Shown here: positions 7,701 through 15,205 of the stretch, piece by piece | Position numbering within the stretch: the stretch's first letter is position 1 | Layout of the letters: each line of letters begins with the position of its first letter | Source of the DNA: CALHAX01 sp039816705 | GTDB taxonomy: Bacteria; Pseudomonadota; Alphaproteobacteria; Rhizobiales; CALHAX01 | Direction: 5' to 3' | Assembly: GCA_039816705.1 (NCBI GenBank) | Contig: JBCBXF010000004.1 | Coordinates: forward strand, 1-30,346 | Length of the DNA: 30,346 nt | Notes under the pieces: generated by a model | Seen by the model: the letters and a program-made list of their open reading frames with translations, nothing else | Told to the model about the DNA's origin: nothing | The model's database searches: none | Made by a program: the position numbers and the translations under genes

Positions 7701-8513
7701 ACCGGATTTAATCGCACCCGCCGCGCGGTCACCAATCTTGAGGAAGCTCATCAGGCCGGACGATTTTCCTCCACCTGAAAGCGGTTCGTTCTCACCGCGC
7801 AGTGCCGAAAAATTCGATCCGGTGCCCGAGCCATACTTGAAAAGGCGCGCTTCACGGACCCAGAGGTCCATGATGCCGTTCTCACTCACAAGGTCATCAT
7901 CGACCGACTGGATGAAGCAGGCATGCGGCTGCGGGTGCTCATAGGCCGACGTCGAGCGCGTTAACTTGCCGGTTTCAAAATCCACATAGCTATGGCCCTG
8001 CCCCGGGCCATCAATGCCATAGGCCCAATGCAGGCCGGTGTTGAACCACTGCGGGCTGTTTGGCGCACACATCTGGTTCGCGAGCATGTAGCAGTGCTCA
8101 TCATGGAACGCCCGCGCGTCCTCTTCGGAAGAAAAGTAACCGCCCTTCCAGCCCCAGTAGGTCCACGTCCCCGCGAGCCGATTGAACACTTGCCGGGCAT
8201 CGCTCTCGGATGTGTAGCGCTCATCCTCCGGCAACTCGGCCAGAGCTGCTTCATCCGGAACACTGCGCCACAGCCATGATGGCACCGTCGGCTCTTCCAC
8301 CTTCTTCAGGCGCGCTGCGACACCGGCCTTACGGAAATACTTCTGAGCGAGGATATCAGCGGCCACTTGGCTGTAATGCGCGGGCACATCGAAGTCTTCG
8401 AGACGGAACACAACGGAACCATCCGGGTTCTTGATCTCACTGGTCGTCGCCCGAAAATCGAGCTCGGCGTAGGGAGACTGTCCCGACTTCGTAAAAATGC
8501 GTTCAATCCGCAT
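4776..8513 (-). CDS. nrdJ: Vitamin B12-dependent (class II) ribonucleoside-diphosphate reductase
   Basis: The 1245-residue product matches the long alphaproteobacterial NrdJ. It reduces ribonucleotides to deoxyribonucleotides in the cytoplasm, using adenosylcobalamin to make a thiyl radical, so it works with or without oxygen. Visible landmarks are NSNNSVRV near residue 400, NPCSEYMFLDDTACNLASLNL near 470-490 with redox and radical-site cysteines and the Asn/Glu of the active site, PTGTIGLVMDCDTTG near 671, and a C-terminal cysteine cluster (about 1218-1244: CQECQ, CLKCDTC, GCS). The cluster fits a zinc-ribbon or dithiol relay to thioredoxin. The start is well supported: GAGGGG lies six bases before the ATG at 8513. 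It is followed by a strong hairpin. The upstream gap is long, and I see neither a clear NrdR box pair nor a cobalamin riboswitch. Confidence 0.97.
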   Translation of the reverse strand: MRIERIFTKSGQSPYAELDFRATTSEIKNPDGSVVFRLEDFDVPAHYSQVAADILAQKYFRKAGVAARLKKVEEPTVPSWLWRSVPDEAALAELPEDERYTSESDARQVFNRLAGTWTYWGWKGGYFSSEEDARAFHDEHCYMLANQMCAPNSPQWFNTGLHWAYGIDGPGQGHSYVDFETGKLTRSTSAYEHPQPHACFIQSVDDDLVSENGIMDLWVREARLFKYGSGTGSNFSALRGENEPLSGGGKSSGLMSFLKIGDRAAGAIKSGGTTRRAAKMVVVDIDHPDIEAYIDWKVNEEQKVAALVTGSKICAERLTAVMKACVNCEADGDQCFEPSSNPALKREIKAARKALVPDNYIQRVVQFARQGFEEIEFKTYDTDWDSEAYLTVSGQNSNNSVRVTDAFLEAVEKDADWDLIGRISGKSVKTVSAREIWDKVGHAAWACADPGIQFHTTVNDWHTCPQSGPINASNPCSEYMFLDDTACNLASLNLMRFRREDKSFDIARFEHAVRLWTVVLEISVLMAQFPSKRIAELSYRYRTLGLGFANIGGLLMASGYSYDSDEGRALCGAITAVMTGTSYATSAEMAQELGAFEGYADNAQDMLRVIRNHRRAAYGHAEGYEKLSTAPVPLNHAACPDQALVTAACRAWDRAIELGQVHGYRNAQSSVIAPTGTIGLVMDCDTTGIEPDFALVKFKKLAGGGYFKIINQVVPEALENLGYDQATREDIIQYAVGRGTLKNAPGINHDTLQAVGVTAEKIEIVEQALVTAFDIKFVFNKWTLGEDFCTGTLGVPADRIDAPDFDLLSFLGFTRTEIEQANEFCCGSMTLEGAPGLKDEHLAVFDCANPCGRKGKRYLSVESHIRMMAASQPFISGAISKTINMPNSATVEECKASYQLSWRLGVKANALYRDGSKLSQPLNAALLSDDAEEADEIAETLMADKPAALRTEVAAERIVERIVERVREKAQRDKLPGRRKGYTQKANVGGHKVYLRTGEYDDGRLGELFIDMHKEGAAFRAMMNNFAIAVSLGLQYGVPLEEYVDAFTFTRFEPAGIVQGNETIKNATSILDYIFRELAVSYLERSDLAHVQPNEALGATTDAGAAEENNAPGVQADRYMSRGFMRGSLNNRVVMLSGADEVKREATTGSIVGDMQQEVTTAFAKTETIKAPTVTVETTSEVTETVTTLADGETMLATRSKADQIAEARVKGYEGEACQECQNFTLVRNGTCLKCDTCGATSGCS

Positions 8514-9107
8514 GATTGCCCCTCAGCAGTGTTTCTTGCGCGAACGGCGCTGTGCGCGCGGCGTCGCGATGTTGATTGAGTGCGGCGCATGCCGGTGAGC
8601 TCTCCCCCACCACACGCACCGATACGCAAGACACGACAATTCGTTCGCCCACCGAATGCACGATGCACGCGACAGCGGACTGGAAAGCCCGCTACTGTGA
8701 TGAAACAGAGACGTGGTGCGCAGCCCCCTGCCCGCGCTACCGAGAACTGCCCGGCCAATCACGGCACGCCTCAATAAGAAAAACTGTTCCCCCGACTCGG
8801 CGCATCGAGCCCCGTCGTCAGTCCTCGCGGTATGAGCGATTCCCCACACACGATCAAATGCAGCATCAACGAAAACGTCCACTGCTTGCGGGCATCGGCG
8901 GTGAGAACTACTACATATAGATCATCACCCGCTGCACTGTGACGATCCTGTGGCAAAAACGTGGGAAACTCGGCCCCCCGCGAAAGACCTCAGGCGCTGC
9001 GTAAAAGCCACATCGCTAGATGTCGTCTGGCAGCTTCAACACAACCGCGACATCTATCTCATCTTGCCGATTTCCAAGCGCGTTCGCTGGACATCGCGCG
9101 ATGCGCA
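8514..9107. other. Intergenic region between divergent nrdJ and the NDUFA12 gene
   Basis: About 594 bases carry no convincing gene. Frames on both strands are open by composition only, with poor codon texture and no ribosome sites. The promoters of nrdJ (leftward) and the NDUFA12 unit (rightward) should be here, but I cannot place a good -35/-10 pair. The cobalamin-riboswitch B12-box pattern is not found. A TATATG-like hexamer is present on the minus strand near 8913-8920, without a matching -35. Confidence 0.4.
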
Positions 9108-9197
9108 ATGCCATACGGCGAGCACTGGGATAACCCGCGCGTCCGGGCTTGGTCAGACGCAGCAACGGCAGGTTACGACAGGCAGCGCAACGCATGA
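9108..9197 (+). CDS. Possible 29-residue upstream ORF coupled to the NDUFA12 gene
   Basis: The short frame starts MPYGEHWDNPRVRAW and ends with TGA at 9195-9197, overlapping the ATG at 9194 as ATGA. The overlap suggests translational coupling. The same frame is open further upstream, to an ATG at 8961, but that part has poor amino-acid texture. No good ribosome site precedes 9108. It may be a leader peptide or simply chance. Confidence is low. Confidence 0.22.
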   Translation: MPYGEHWDNPRVRAWSDAATAGYDRQRNA

Positions 9198-9607
9198 GCA
9201 CCATCAAACAAATCTTCGCGTGGTGGACCGGCAACACCATTGGCACCCGCTTTTTCACGTGGCGTCATGGCGAGGCTGTCGGGACAGACAGCTTCGGCAA
9301 CACGTATTACCGTCAGCGCAGGGGTGTCGGTCCTCTGGGGGTGCCGCGGCGCTGGGTGACCTACGTCGATGCGTCGGACCCGACGACCGTTCCACCCGAA
9401 TGGCATGGATGGCTGCACTACACGACAGATGAGTTGCCCTCGGACCAGTCCTATCTGCGCCGGTCGTGGGAGAAACCCCATCAACCGAACATGACCGGCA
9501 CGCCCGATGCGTACCGTCCTCGCGGTAGCCTGCTGAATACGGGCATATCCGGAGATGACGAAGGCAACGCGGACTATGTCCCGTGGTCGCCGGGCGGCAG
9601 CACGTAG
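9194..9607 (+). CDS. NDUFA12-type accessory subunit of NADH:ubiquinone oxidoreductase
   Basis: The 137-residue product matches NDUFA12 (B17.2), an accessory subunit of respiratory complex I shared by alphaproteobacteria and mitochondria. It sits on the matrix/cytoplasmic side of the membrane arm joint. Signature stretches are IFAWWTGNTIGTRFFTWRHG near the N-terminus, then GTDSFGNTYYRQRRG, RRWVTYVDASDPTTVPPEWHGWLHYTTDELP and KPHQPNMTGT. I chose the ATG at 9194 because homology starts at once. A frame open upstream from 9149 is not part of the family. The gene is followed by the DUF2155 gene on the same strand, a pairing frequent in this order. It is far from any nuo operon in the window. Confidence 0.95.
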   Translation: MSTIKQIFAWWTGNTIGTRFFTWRHGEAVGTDSFGNTYYRQRRGVGPLGVPRRWVTYVDASDPTTVPPEWHGWLHYTTDELPSDQSYLRRSWEKPHQPNMTGTPDAYRPRGSLLNTGISGDDEGNADYVPWSPGGST

Positions 9608-9783
9608 CGCACAAAGCATCCAAACGCGCGGCCTAGGCATTTCCAGGCTAAAGCCCGCATGGCGTCTCCGCGTACCAGCACGAGGTTGCGCAGGCGTCGC
9701 GGCGGTGACATTTTTCGCGTCGACAACGAATCGCACGAAAAGCAGTGACGCGTCCTTGCGTCGTGCCAAAGAAAACGAGACCG

Positions 9784-10308
9784 ATGTCGTATCTCGCCCG
9801 CCAGAACGCATGCTCTCCTGTGCCCGCAGCGCGTGCTCCGGTGCGCGCCATCGTGTTGGGCTCGATCATCGCAGCGCTCACGGTTTTATTGCCGAACACG
9901 GTCGCCGACGCACGACGCCTGGAGAATCCAACGGCGGTGTTCGCAGCGCTCGACAAGGTGACCGCACGGATCTCGAAACTTGAGGTCGGACTGGATGACA
10001 CATCGAAGTTTGGCGCACTTAAGATTACGCCGCGGGTCTGCTATTCCCGACCGCCCACCGAACCGCCGAAGACCACCGCATTCGTCGAAGTCACCGAGAT
10101 CAAGCTTGACGGCAGCGAGCGACGGATTTTCTCCGGCTGGATGTTTGCTGAAAGCCCAGGCGTAAACTCCGTTGAGCATCCCGTGTTTGACGTGTGGCTC
10201 ACGGGCTGCGCAGGCGTAGACCAGAAGCTGGTTGACCGTGAAGTCCAGAAGGTGATCGGCAAAAAGACCAAGCGCAAACGTCGTCGCCGACGCAAGCGGC
10301 GGCGTTGA
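9784..10308 (+). CDS. DUF2155-domain secreted protein with an Arg/Lys-rich C-terminal tail
   Basis: The gene encodes 174 residues from the ATG at 9784. A GTG at 9745 would add 13 residues before the signal sequence and seems less likely. There is a signal peptide or membrane anchor (VRAIVLGSIIAALTVLLPNTVADA), then the DUF2155 domain with KVTARISKLEVGLDDTSKFGALKITPRVCYSRPPTEPP, FVEVTEI, IFSGWMFAESPGVNSVEHPVFDVWLTGC. Two cysteines (CYSRP and LTGC) could form a disulfide. The domain's role is unknown. Transport to the periplasm is inferred from the N-terminus. The last 15 residues are KKTKRKRRRRRKRRR, an unusual polybasic end that could bind lipopolysaccharide, nucleic acid or phospholipid. It ends seven bases from the convergent helical-repeat gene. 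Confidence 0.88.
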   Translation: MSYLARQNACSPVPAARAPVRAIVLGSIIAALTVLLPNTVADARRLENPTAVFAALDKVTARISKLEVGLDDTSKFGALKITPRVCYSRPPTEPPKTTAFVEVTEIKLDGSERRIFSGWMFAESPGVNSVEHPVFDVWLTGCAGVDQKLVDREVQKVIGKKTKRKRRRRRKRRR

Positions 10309-10314
10309 GCGGGT

Positions 10315-10854
10315 TCAGTCGTCTTTGACCGCTTGTAATCGTTCCCTCTCGACTGCCGCAGTGCGCGCGACCGACTTTCGTGCGTCGCCCGTCAGACGGT
10401 CAAGATGCGGGCGGAGCCAATTCCGCAATGCGGCATCCAGTGTTGCGATCGCCGCAAGTGACTGGGTCGTCGTTTTGAGGACGATCCAATCTGTGTGCTC
10501 CGCGATGTTGCGCTTCATAAGCTTGAGTGCAGCCGTGCGCTGTCGTGGCGTCATCTCATCCCACATTGCATCGAAGAGCTGAGCCAGCGTCCATTGCGCG
10601 GAAGCCTGGTCGAGTGCGCCAACTTCGTTGATCAACCGATCTGTAAAGGGGAGGATAAAATCGGGTCGTTCCGCCTGCACACGTTTCATCGCGTTTGACG
10701 TTCGCAGTCGAACAACCGGGTCATCGCTCCCGTAGCAGTCGAACAACTCCGGAAAGCGGCTCGGATCGCGGAGCACGCATTGAACAACCTCTGCCGTCCG
10801 GCCAAGCGAATTCGGATGACCACCAGACAGTTGGGTCTCGAAACGATCCGCCAC
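10315..10854 (-). CDS. Unrecognised helical-repeat (HEAT/ARM-like) protein
   Basis: The gene encodes 179 residues. I chose the GTG at 10854 because GGAGG lies five bases upstream. A TTG at 10866 would place that ribosome site inside the gene. The chain reads as paired amphipathic helices: RTAEVVQCVLRDPSRFPELFDCYGSDDPVVRLRTSNAMKRV is typical of HEAT-like repeats, followed by QASAQWTLAQLFDAMW, RQRTAALKLMKRNI and WLRPHLDRLTGDARKSVAR. There is no catalytic motif, signal peptide or membrane helix. Such proteins usually hold other proteins together. It lies 34 bases downstream of aat on the same strand and may be cotranscribed with it. I have no specific function to give. Confidence 0.75.
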   Translation of the reverse strand: MADRFETQLSGGHPNSLGRTAEVVQCVLRDPSRFPELFDCYGSDDPVVRLRTSNAMKRVQAERPDFILPFTDRLINEVGALDQASAQWTLAQLFDAMWDEMTPRQRTAALKLMKRNIAEHTDWIVLKTTTQSLAAIATLDAALRNWLRPHLDRLTGDARKSVARTAAVERERLQAVKDD

Positions 10855-10887
10855 AGAAGCCTCCAAATGCGCCCCAAGGCACAGCCG

Positions 10888-11589
10888 TTAGGCGGCGGGG
10901 CTTACGGATGCACGTGTTGCTGCACGCTCACGGACCAACCTCACCACATCGTCTCCGCTGAGGTCTCGATCAGCCGCCCAGAAATCCGCGTCATAGGAAA
11001 GCGCTTCGGTCAATCGGCTCTGGAAACTGTGGCGTGGCACGTTGATCGTGCCGAACTGGCTGAGGTGATCCGTCACGAACTGCGTATCAAGGAGGTTGAA
11101 GTTGCCTGCGATAAGCCGCGCGGCAAGGTGCATGAGTGCAACCTTGCTGGCGTCACGCGTGGTTGAGAACATGCTCTCGCCGAAAAACGCCGCACCAAGA
11201 TGGACGCCGTAGAGGCCGCCAACCAGCACGCCATCGTCGTACGCTTCAACCGTGTGACAATGCCCCAGATCAAACAGCCCGGTGTAAAGCTGGCGGATGC
11301 GCGCGTTGATCCATGTACTCTCTCGCCCCGTCCGGATCGCAGCGCAGCCATCGATTACGGCTTGGAAATCGTGGTCGACGCGGACCTCGAAGCGGCCGGC
11401 GCGCAGCGTGCGGGCCAGCCGCCGCGGCAAATGGATCTGATCGAGCGGCAGAATTCCCCGCTCCTTCGGCTCGATCCAGTAGAGCGCAGGATCATCAGCG
11501 CTCTCAGCCATCGGGAAAATGCCACAGGAGTACGCCTTCAGGAGGACCTGAGGCGTAATCTCGATCATGATGTCGTTGAGGGAACTCAT
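10888..11589 (-). CDS. aat: Leucyl/phenylalanyl-tRNA--protein transferase
   Basis: The product has 233 residues from the ATG at 11589 (a TTG two codons earlier is also open). It transfers Leu or Phe from tRNA to N-terminal Lys/Arg of proteins, marking them for ClpAP through the N-end rule in the cytoplasm. Signature stretches are LLKAYSCGIFPMAE, WIEPKERGILPL, GRESTWINARIRQLY, HCHTVEAYDDGVLVGGLYGVHLGAAFFGESMFS, ALMHLAARL and LLDTQFVTDHLSQFG. No change in a key residue is seen. It follows accC on the same strand with 42 bases between them, in the order accB-accC-aat usual in this bacterial order. Confidence 0.96.
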   Translation of the reverse strand: MSSLNDIMIEITPQVLLKAYSCGIFPMAESADDPALYWIEPKERGILPLDQIHLPRRLARTLRAGRFEVRVDHDFQAVIDGCAAIRTGRESTWINARIRQLYTGLFDLGHCHTVEAYDDGVLVGGLYGVHLGAAFFGESMFSTTRDASKVALMHLAARLIAGNFNLLDTQFVTDHLSQFGTINVPRHSFQSRLTEALSYDADFWAADRDLSGDDVVRLVRERAATRASVSPAA

Positions 11590-11631
11590 AGGCAACGGAA
11601 CGCAAATACGACGCCAACTCAGGCACTTAGC

Positions 11632-12984
11632 TTACGCCGGATCGCTCGAGTTTTCGAGAAACTTTTCAAGCCAGTGAATGTCGTACATGCCGTTGACGAT
11701 ATCCGGCTCGTTAATCAACCGCTCAAACAGCGGGATTGTCGTATGGATCCCGTCGATCACCGCCTCGCCAAGTGCACGCCGCAGGCGCATCATGCACTCG
11801 TTGCGCGTCTTGCCATGCACGATCAACTTGCCGATCAGGCTGTCGTAGTACGGCGGGATTGCATACCCTTGATAGATGCCGCTATCGACCCGCACACCGA
11901 GGCCTCCAGGCGGATGAAAATAGCTGATCCGACCGGGAGAGGGCGCAAAGGTCTCCGGATGCTCCGCGTTGATCCGGCATTCGATCGCATGGCCGCTGAA
12001 TGTCACCTCGTCCTGTTTGACGCTGAGCTTCGCACCTGATGCGACACGGATTTGCTCGATCACAAGGTCGAGGCCGGTGATCATCTCCGTGACGGGATGC
12101 TCGACCTGCAGGCGCGTGTTCATCTCGATGAAGTAGAACCCGCCATTCTCGTAAAGGAACTCGATCGTGCCTGCACCGCGATATCCGAGATCGGCGATCG
12201 CCTTGGCGCACGTCACCCCGATCTCCGCCCGCTGCGCCTCGTTGAGCGCGGGCGACAGCGCTTCTTCCCAAACCTTCTGATGGCGGCGCTGCAACGAGCA
12301 GTCACGCTCACCGAGGTGGATACCGCCACCCTGCCCGTCACCGAACACCTGCACCTCGATATGGCGCGGTTGACCGAGAAACTTCTCGATGTAGAGCGTA
12401 TCGTCGCCGAACGCGGCCTTGGCTTCGCTCCGCGCCGTGGCGAGCGCAACCGGCAGTTCTTCCCGCGTGCGTGCAATCTTCATCCCGCGACCACCGCCAC
12501 CCGCTGAAGCTTTCACGATCACCGGCAGGCCGATGGTGTCGACGACAGCGTAAGCCTCCGCATCGCTCCCCACGCCACCGTCAGAGCCCGGTACAACCGG
12601 AATACCCAGCGACTTCACCGTCTCCTTGGCCATGATCTTGTCGCCCATGACGCGGATATGCTCCGACGTCGGACCGATGAACGTGATCTTGTGCTCTTCG
12701 AGGATTTCGGCAAACCGGGCGTTTTCGGAGAGAAATCCGTAGCCCGGATGGACCGCGTTCGCGCCGGTGATCTCACAGGCCGCAAGGATAGACGGAATGT
12801 TCAAGTAGCTTTCGGTCGCAGACGGCGGGCCGATGCACACACTTTCATCGGCAAGACGCACATGCATCGCATCCGCGTCGGCGGTCGAGTGCACTGCCAC
12901 GGTCGAGATGCCAAGCTCGCGACACGCGCGCTGAATACGCAGAGCGATCTCGCCGCGGTTCGCAATCAGGATCTTGTCGAACAT
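11632..12984 (-). CDS. accC: Acetyl-CoA carboxylase, biotin carboxylase subunit
   Basis: The 450-residue product has the standard AccC length. It carboxylates the biotin on AccB using ATP and bicarbonate, the first half of malonyl-CoA formation for fatty acid synthesis. It starts FDKILIANRGEIALR, the biotin-carboxylase N-terminal domain. It then has HPGYGFLSEN, the ATP-grasp glycine loop SAGGGGRGMK, HIEVQVFGDG, ERDCSLQRRHQK, and the catalytic FIEMNTRLQVEHPVTEMITG. The C-terminal cap domain has ECRINAEHPETFAPSPG. It follows accB with about 90 bases between. No anomaly is seen. Confidence 0.98.
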   Translation of the reverse strand: MFDKILIANRGEIALRIQRACRELGISTVAVHSTADADAMHVRLADESVCIGPPSATESYLNIPSILAACEITGANAVHPGYGFLSENARFAEILEEHKITFIGPTSEHIRVMGDKIMAKETVKSLGIPVVPGSDGGVGSDAEAYAVVDTIGLPVIVKASAGGGGRGMKIARTREELPVALATARSEAKAAFGDDTLYIEKFLGQPRHIEVQVFGDGQGGGIHLGERDCSLQRRHQKVWEEALSPALNEAQRAEIGVTCAKAIADLGYRGAGTIEFLYENGGFYFIEMNTRLQVEHPVTEMITGLDLVIEQIRVASGAKLSVKQDEVTFSGHAIECRINAEHPETFAPSPGRISYFHPPGGLGVRVDSGIYQGYAIPPYYDSLIGKLIVHGKTRNECMMRLRRALGEAVIDGIHTTIPLFERLINEPDIVNGMYDIHWLEKFLENSSDPA

Positions 12985-13074
12985 GCGCGTGCTACGGCCT
13001 CGTCTAGCTTAGTCTGGATCTTTGCGGCGCATCGCATCCGGAGACTGTGACACGCTCATCGACACCTGCCGCGA

Positions 13075-13536
13075 TCAGTTAATCACAATCAGCGGTTCAC
13101 CAAATTCGACGGGCTGCCCGTTCTCGACCAAAATCTCACGAACCGTCCCCGCGTGCGGCGCGGGTATCTGGTTCATCGTCTTCATGGCTTCCACGATCAT
13201 GATCGTCTGGCCTTCGCTGACCGCGGCGCCCACTGACACAAACGGGGCTGCATTCGGCTCAGGTGCAAGGTAGGTCGTCCCAACCATCGGCGAGGTCACA
13301 ACGCCCGGGGCATCAGGACCATCCGCTGATGGACCCGGCGGTGATGCGGTCGCGACGGTGGGAGCCGCGGCGGCTGCCGGCACGGCGACGGCTGCGGACG
13401 CCGAAAGCTGGCGCGCCACGCGGATGCGCAACCCCTCGCGCTCGATCTCGATCTCGCTCAGCCCGGTTTCGCCGAGCAGCTCCGCCAGCTCGCGGATCGC
13501 CTGCGTCTCACTGCCCTCGGTTGATTTGTCGGACAT
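13075..13536 (-). CDS. accB: Acetyl-CoA carboxylase biotin carboxyl carrier protein
   Basis: The gene encodes 153 residues. An N-terminal helical part (IRELAELLGETGLSEIEIEREGLRIRV) is followed by an Ala/Pro-rich flexible linker (about 45-75) and a C-terminal biotinyl domain. Lys119 in VEAMKTMNQ is the biotin attachment site. The domain also has GTTYLAPEPNAAPFV and the insert typical of the bacterial thumb. It carries carboxybiotin from AccC to the carboxyltransferase AccAD, whose genes are not in this window. It lies between aroQ (98 bases upstream) and accC on the same strand. Confidence 0.97.
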   Translation of the reverse strand: MSDKSTEGSETQAIRELAELLGETGLSEIEIEREGLRIRVARQLSASAAVAVPAAAAAPTVATASPPGPSADGPDAPGVVTSPMVGTTYLAPEPNAAPFVSVGAAVSEGQTIMIVEAMKTMNQIPAPHAGTVREILVENGQPVEFGEPLIVIN

Positions 13537-13633
13537 CCTCGTCCCCTCGAAAGCGCATTGTCACCGCCTCGCGACGGAAACCGTCCCACTCAAGCCACGC
13601 ACGCAAACTGCGTGGCACGTGCGGCGTCTTCAC

Positions 13634-14080
13634 TCAGGCGTGTGTGTCAATGAGTGCCGCCACGGCGTCAAGCGCCATCTCGTAGCCTTGTGCACCAAAC
13701 CCGCAGATCACGCCGGTCGCAGCTTGGGAGACGAACGACGTGTGCCGAAAGCTCTCCCTGCGATGAATATTGGAGAGATGCACCTCGACCACAGGCAGAT
13801 CGCTCGCGAGCAGCGCATCAAGAATAGCAACGGACGTATGCGTGTAAGCTGCCGCATTGATCACGATCGCTACGGCGCTCTCGCGCGCTTCCTGTATTGC
13901 GCTCACCAGATCGCCCTCGTCATTCGATTGTCGAAAGTCTATCGTCAATCCAAGGGAAGTGGCCCGCCGCTCACATCGTACGCGAACATCCTCTAAGGTC
14001 GTCGTGCCGTAGATGTCCGGTTGACGCTTGCCGAGAAGATTGAGGTTCGGTCCGTTGAGGATCGCGACTGTTGTGATCAT
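13634..14080 (-). CDS. aroQ: Type II 3-dehydroquinate dehydratase
   Basis: The gene encodes 148 residues from the ATG at 14080. A GTG at 14119 would add 13 residues not seen in the family. The enzyme turns 3-dehydroquinate into 3-dehydroshikimate, step three of the shikimate pathway. Motifs are LNGPNLNLLGKRQPDIYG with the catalytic loop Arg and Tyr, FRQSNDEGDLV, INAAAYTHTSVAI, EVHLSNIHRRESFRH with the catalytic His, and FGAQGYEMAL. It heads the aroQ-accB-accC order usual in Rhizobiales. A later step of the same pathway, aroC, is also in this window. Confidence 0.96.
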   Translation of the reverse strand: MITTVAILNGPNLNLLGKRQPDIYGTTTLEDVRVRCERRATSLGLTIDFRQSNDEGDLVSAIQEARESAVAIVINAAAYTHTSVAILDALLASDLPVVEVHLSNIHRRESFRHTSFVSQAATGVICGFGAQGYEMALDAVAALIDTHA

Positions 14081-14167
14081 CGTGGTCTGCCGGGGCCATC
14101 GCTTCGAAAGTGCGCGCACGGCCTAGCAGGTTTCGCGCATCCGGCCAAAACCATGCCTGCGAAAGGC

Positions 14168-15088
14168 TCAACAGACTGTACAGCCCTCCTTGCGCACGTC
14201 AGCGACGCGGCTCTGAATCTGTTGCAGCAGATCTTCTGGTGCGCCGGGGATCGGCTGCGGCCCAACCAGGAAATGCGGCGTTCCTTGAATACCAAGGTCG
14301 GTCGCAAGGGCCTGCACATCAGTAATCACCTTGCGCAGTTCCGGCTTCGCCATATCAACTTTCAGTTTGTCCACATCGAGCTTGAGCGACGCTGCGATAT
14401 CGAGCGCTTTCTGTCGGTTCGCGCGCCCCGGCCGTTCGAGGAGCGCGACGTGCATCTCCCAATACTTGCCCTGTTCCCGCGCCGCCAGTGCCGCCAAAGC
14501 GGCCTGTTCGGACTCTTCTCCAAAAATTGGGAACTCCTTGAACACCACCTTCACATTCTTGTCGCTGGCGACGAGATCGGTGAGGTGCGGGATCGCACGG
14601 CGGCAGAACCCGCAATTGTAGTCAAAGAATTCGACAACAGTGACGTCACCGTCGGGATTGCCGAAGATCGGATCACCTGAGGCACGAAAGATCTTTGCAG
14701 CGTTGGCCTGGATCGCGACCTTGGCGTTGGCTTCCTGCTCAGCCCGCATCTTGACCTCGAGCGCCTGCTGCGCCTCGAGCAGGATTTCCGGATTTGCCAG
14801 GATGTAGTCGCGCACGATCTTCCCGATGGTGGCGCGATCATAGGGCCCTTGCTCAGGCACCGTGCCGGCCGCCGTCGCGGACGCCGCACCAGATGTCGAT
14901 CCACGCGCACTTGACCCGGTGTTTGCCTCACCACTGCTTTGGGCAACCGCGGCGCCTGCGACCTTCCCATCCGGCGCCGTCGCACCATTTACGACCGCAC
15001 CGACGACGACGAGAACGGCGGCGGCCGCACATCCCGCAAGAAAGATGCGGCTGCGATCACGAGAGGAGGGTGCAGTCGATTCGCTCAT
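14168..15088 (-). CDS. DsbA-family thiol:disulfide oxidoreductase with an extra C-terminal CxxC
   Basis: The gene encodes 306 residues. There is one N-terminal membrane anchor (about 14-36), then a Gly/Ser/Ala-rich linker to about 80, a helical segment (about 84-135: IVRDYILANPEILLEAQQAL) and a thioredoxin-fold DsbA domain. The active site is FDYNCGFCRRAIP, Cys159-Gly-Phe-Cys162. The cis-proline loop is QGTPHFLVG. This layout matches the Com1/BdbD-like periplasmic oxidoreductases, which form or isomerise disulfides. Unusually, the chain ends EGCTVC, a second CxxC (303-306) as the last four residues. The gene is divergent from nothing: it lies between the M48 protease gene and aroQ on the same strand. 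An AAAGGAA ribosome site lies about 11 bases before the ATG. Confidence 0.92.
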   Translation of the reverse strand: MSESTAPSSRDRSRIFLAGCAAAAVLVVVGAVVNGATAPDGKVAGAAVAQSSGEANTGSSARGSTSGAASATAAGTVPEQGPYDRATIGKIVRDYILANPEILLEAQQALEVKMRAEQEANAKVAIQANAAKIFRASGDPIFGNPDGDVTVVEFFDYNCGFCRRAIPHLTDLVASDKNVKVVFKEFPIFGEESEQAALAALAAREQGKYWEMHVALLERPGRANRQKALDIAASLKLDVDKLKVDMAKPELRKVITDVQALATDLGIQGTPHFLVGPQPIPGAPEDLLQQIQSRVADVRKEGCTVC

Positions 15089-15205
15089 GGCGCTCGGTTC
15101 CTTTGAAAGCCGTCACACCGGTCGGCATGAGGTAAGGTCATGTGGTCGTCGGCATCTGGCGCGGGCCGCCTAAGCGCAATGCGATGAGCGTGCCGAAGCG
15201 CGACT

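Noticed and set aside
8514..8800. A cobalamin riboswitch before nrdJ
   Set aside because: CCCGCTACTGT-like bases drew attention, but they are on the wrong strand for nrdJ and the rest of the conserved core (B12 box and paired stems) is not there.
8900..8930. An NrdR box at ACTACATATAGATC
   Set aside because: It matches only the centre of the 16-base consensus, and no second box lies at the usual spacing.
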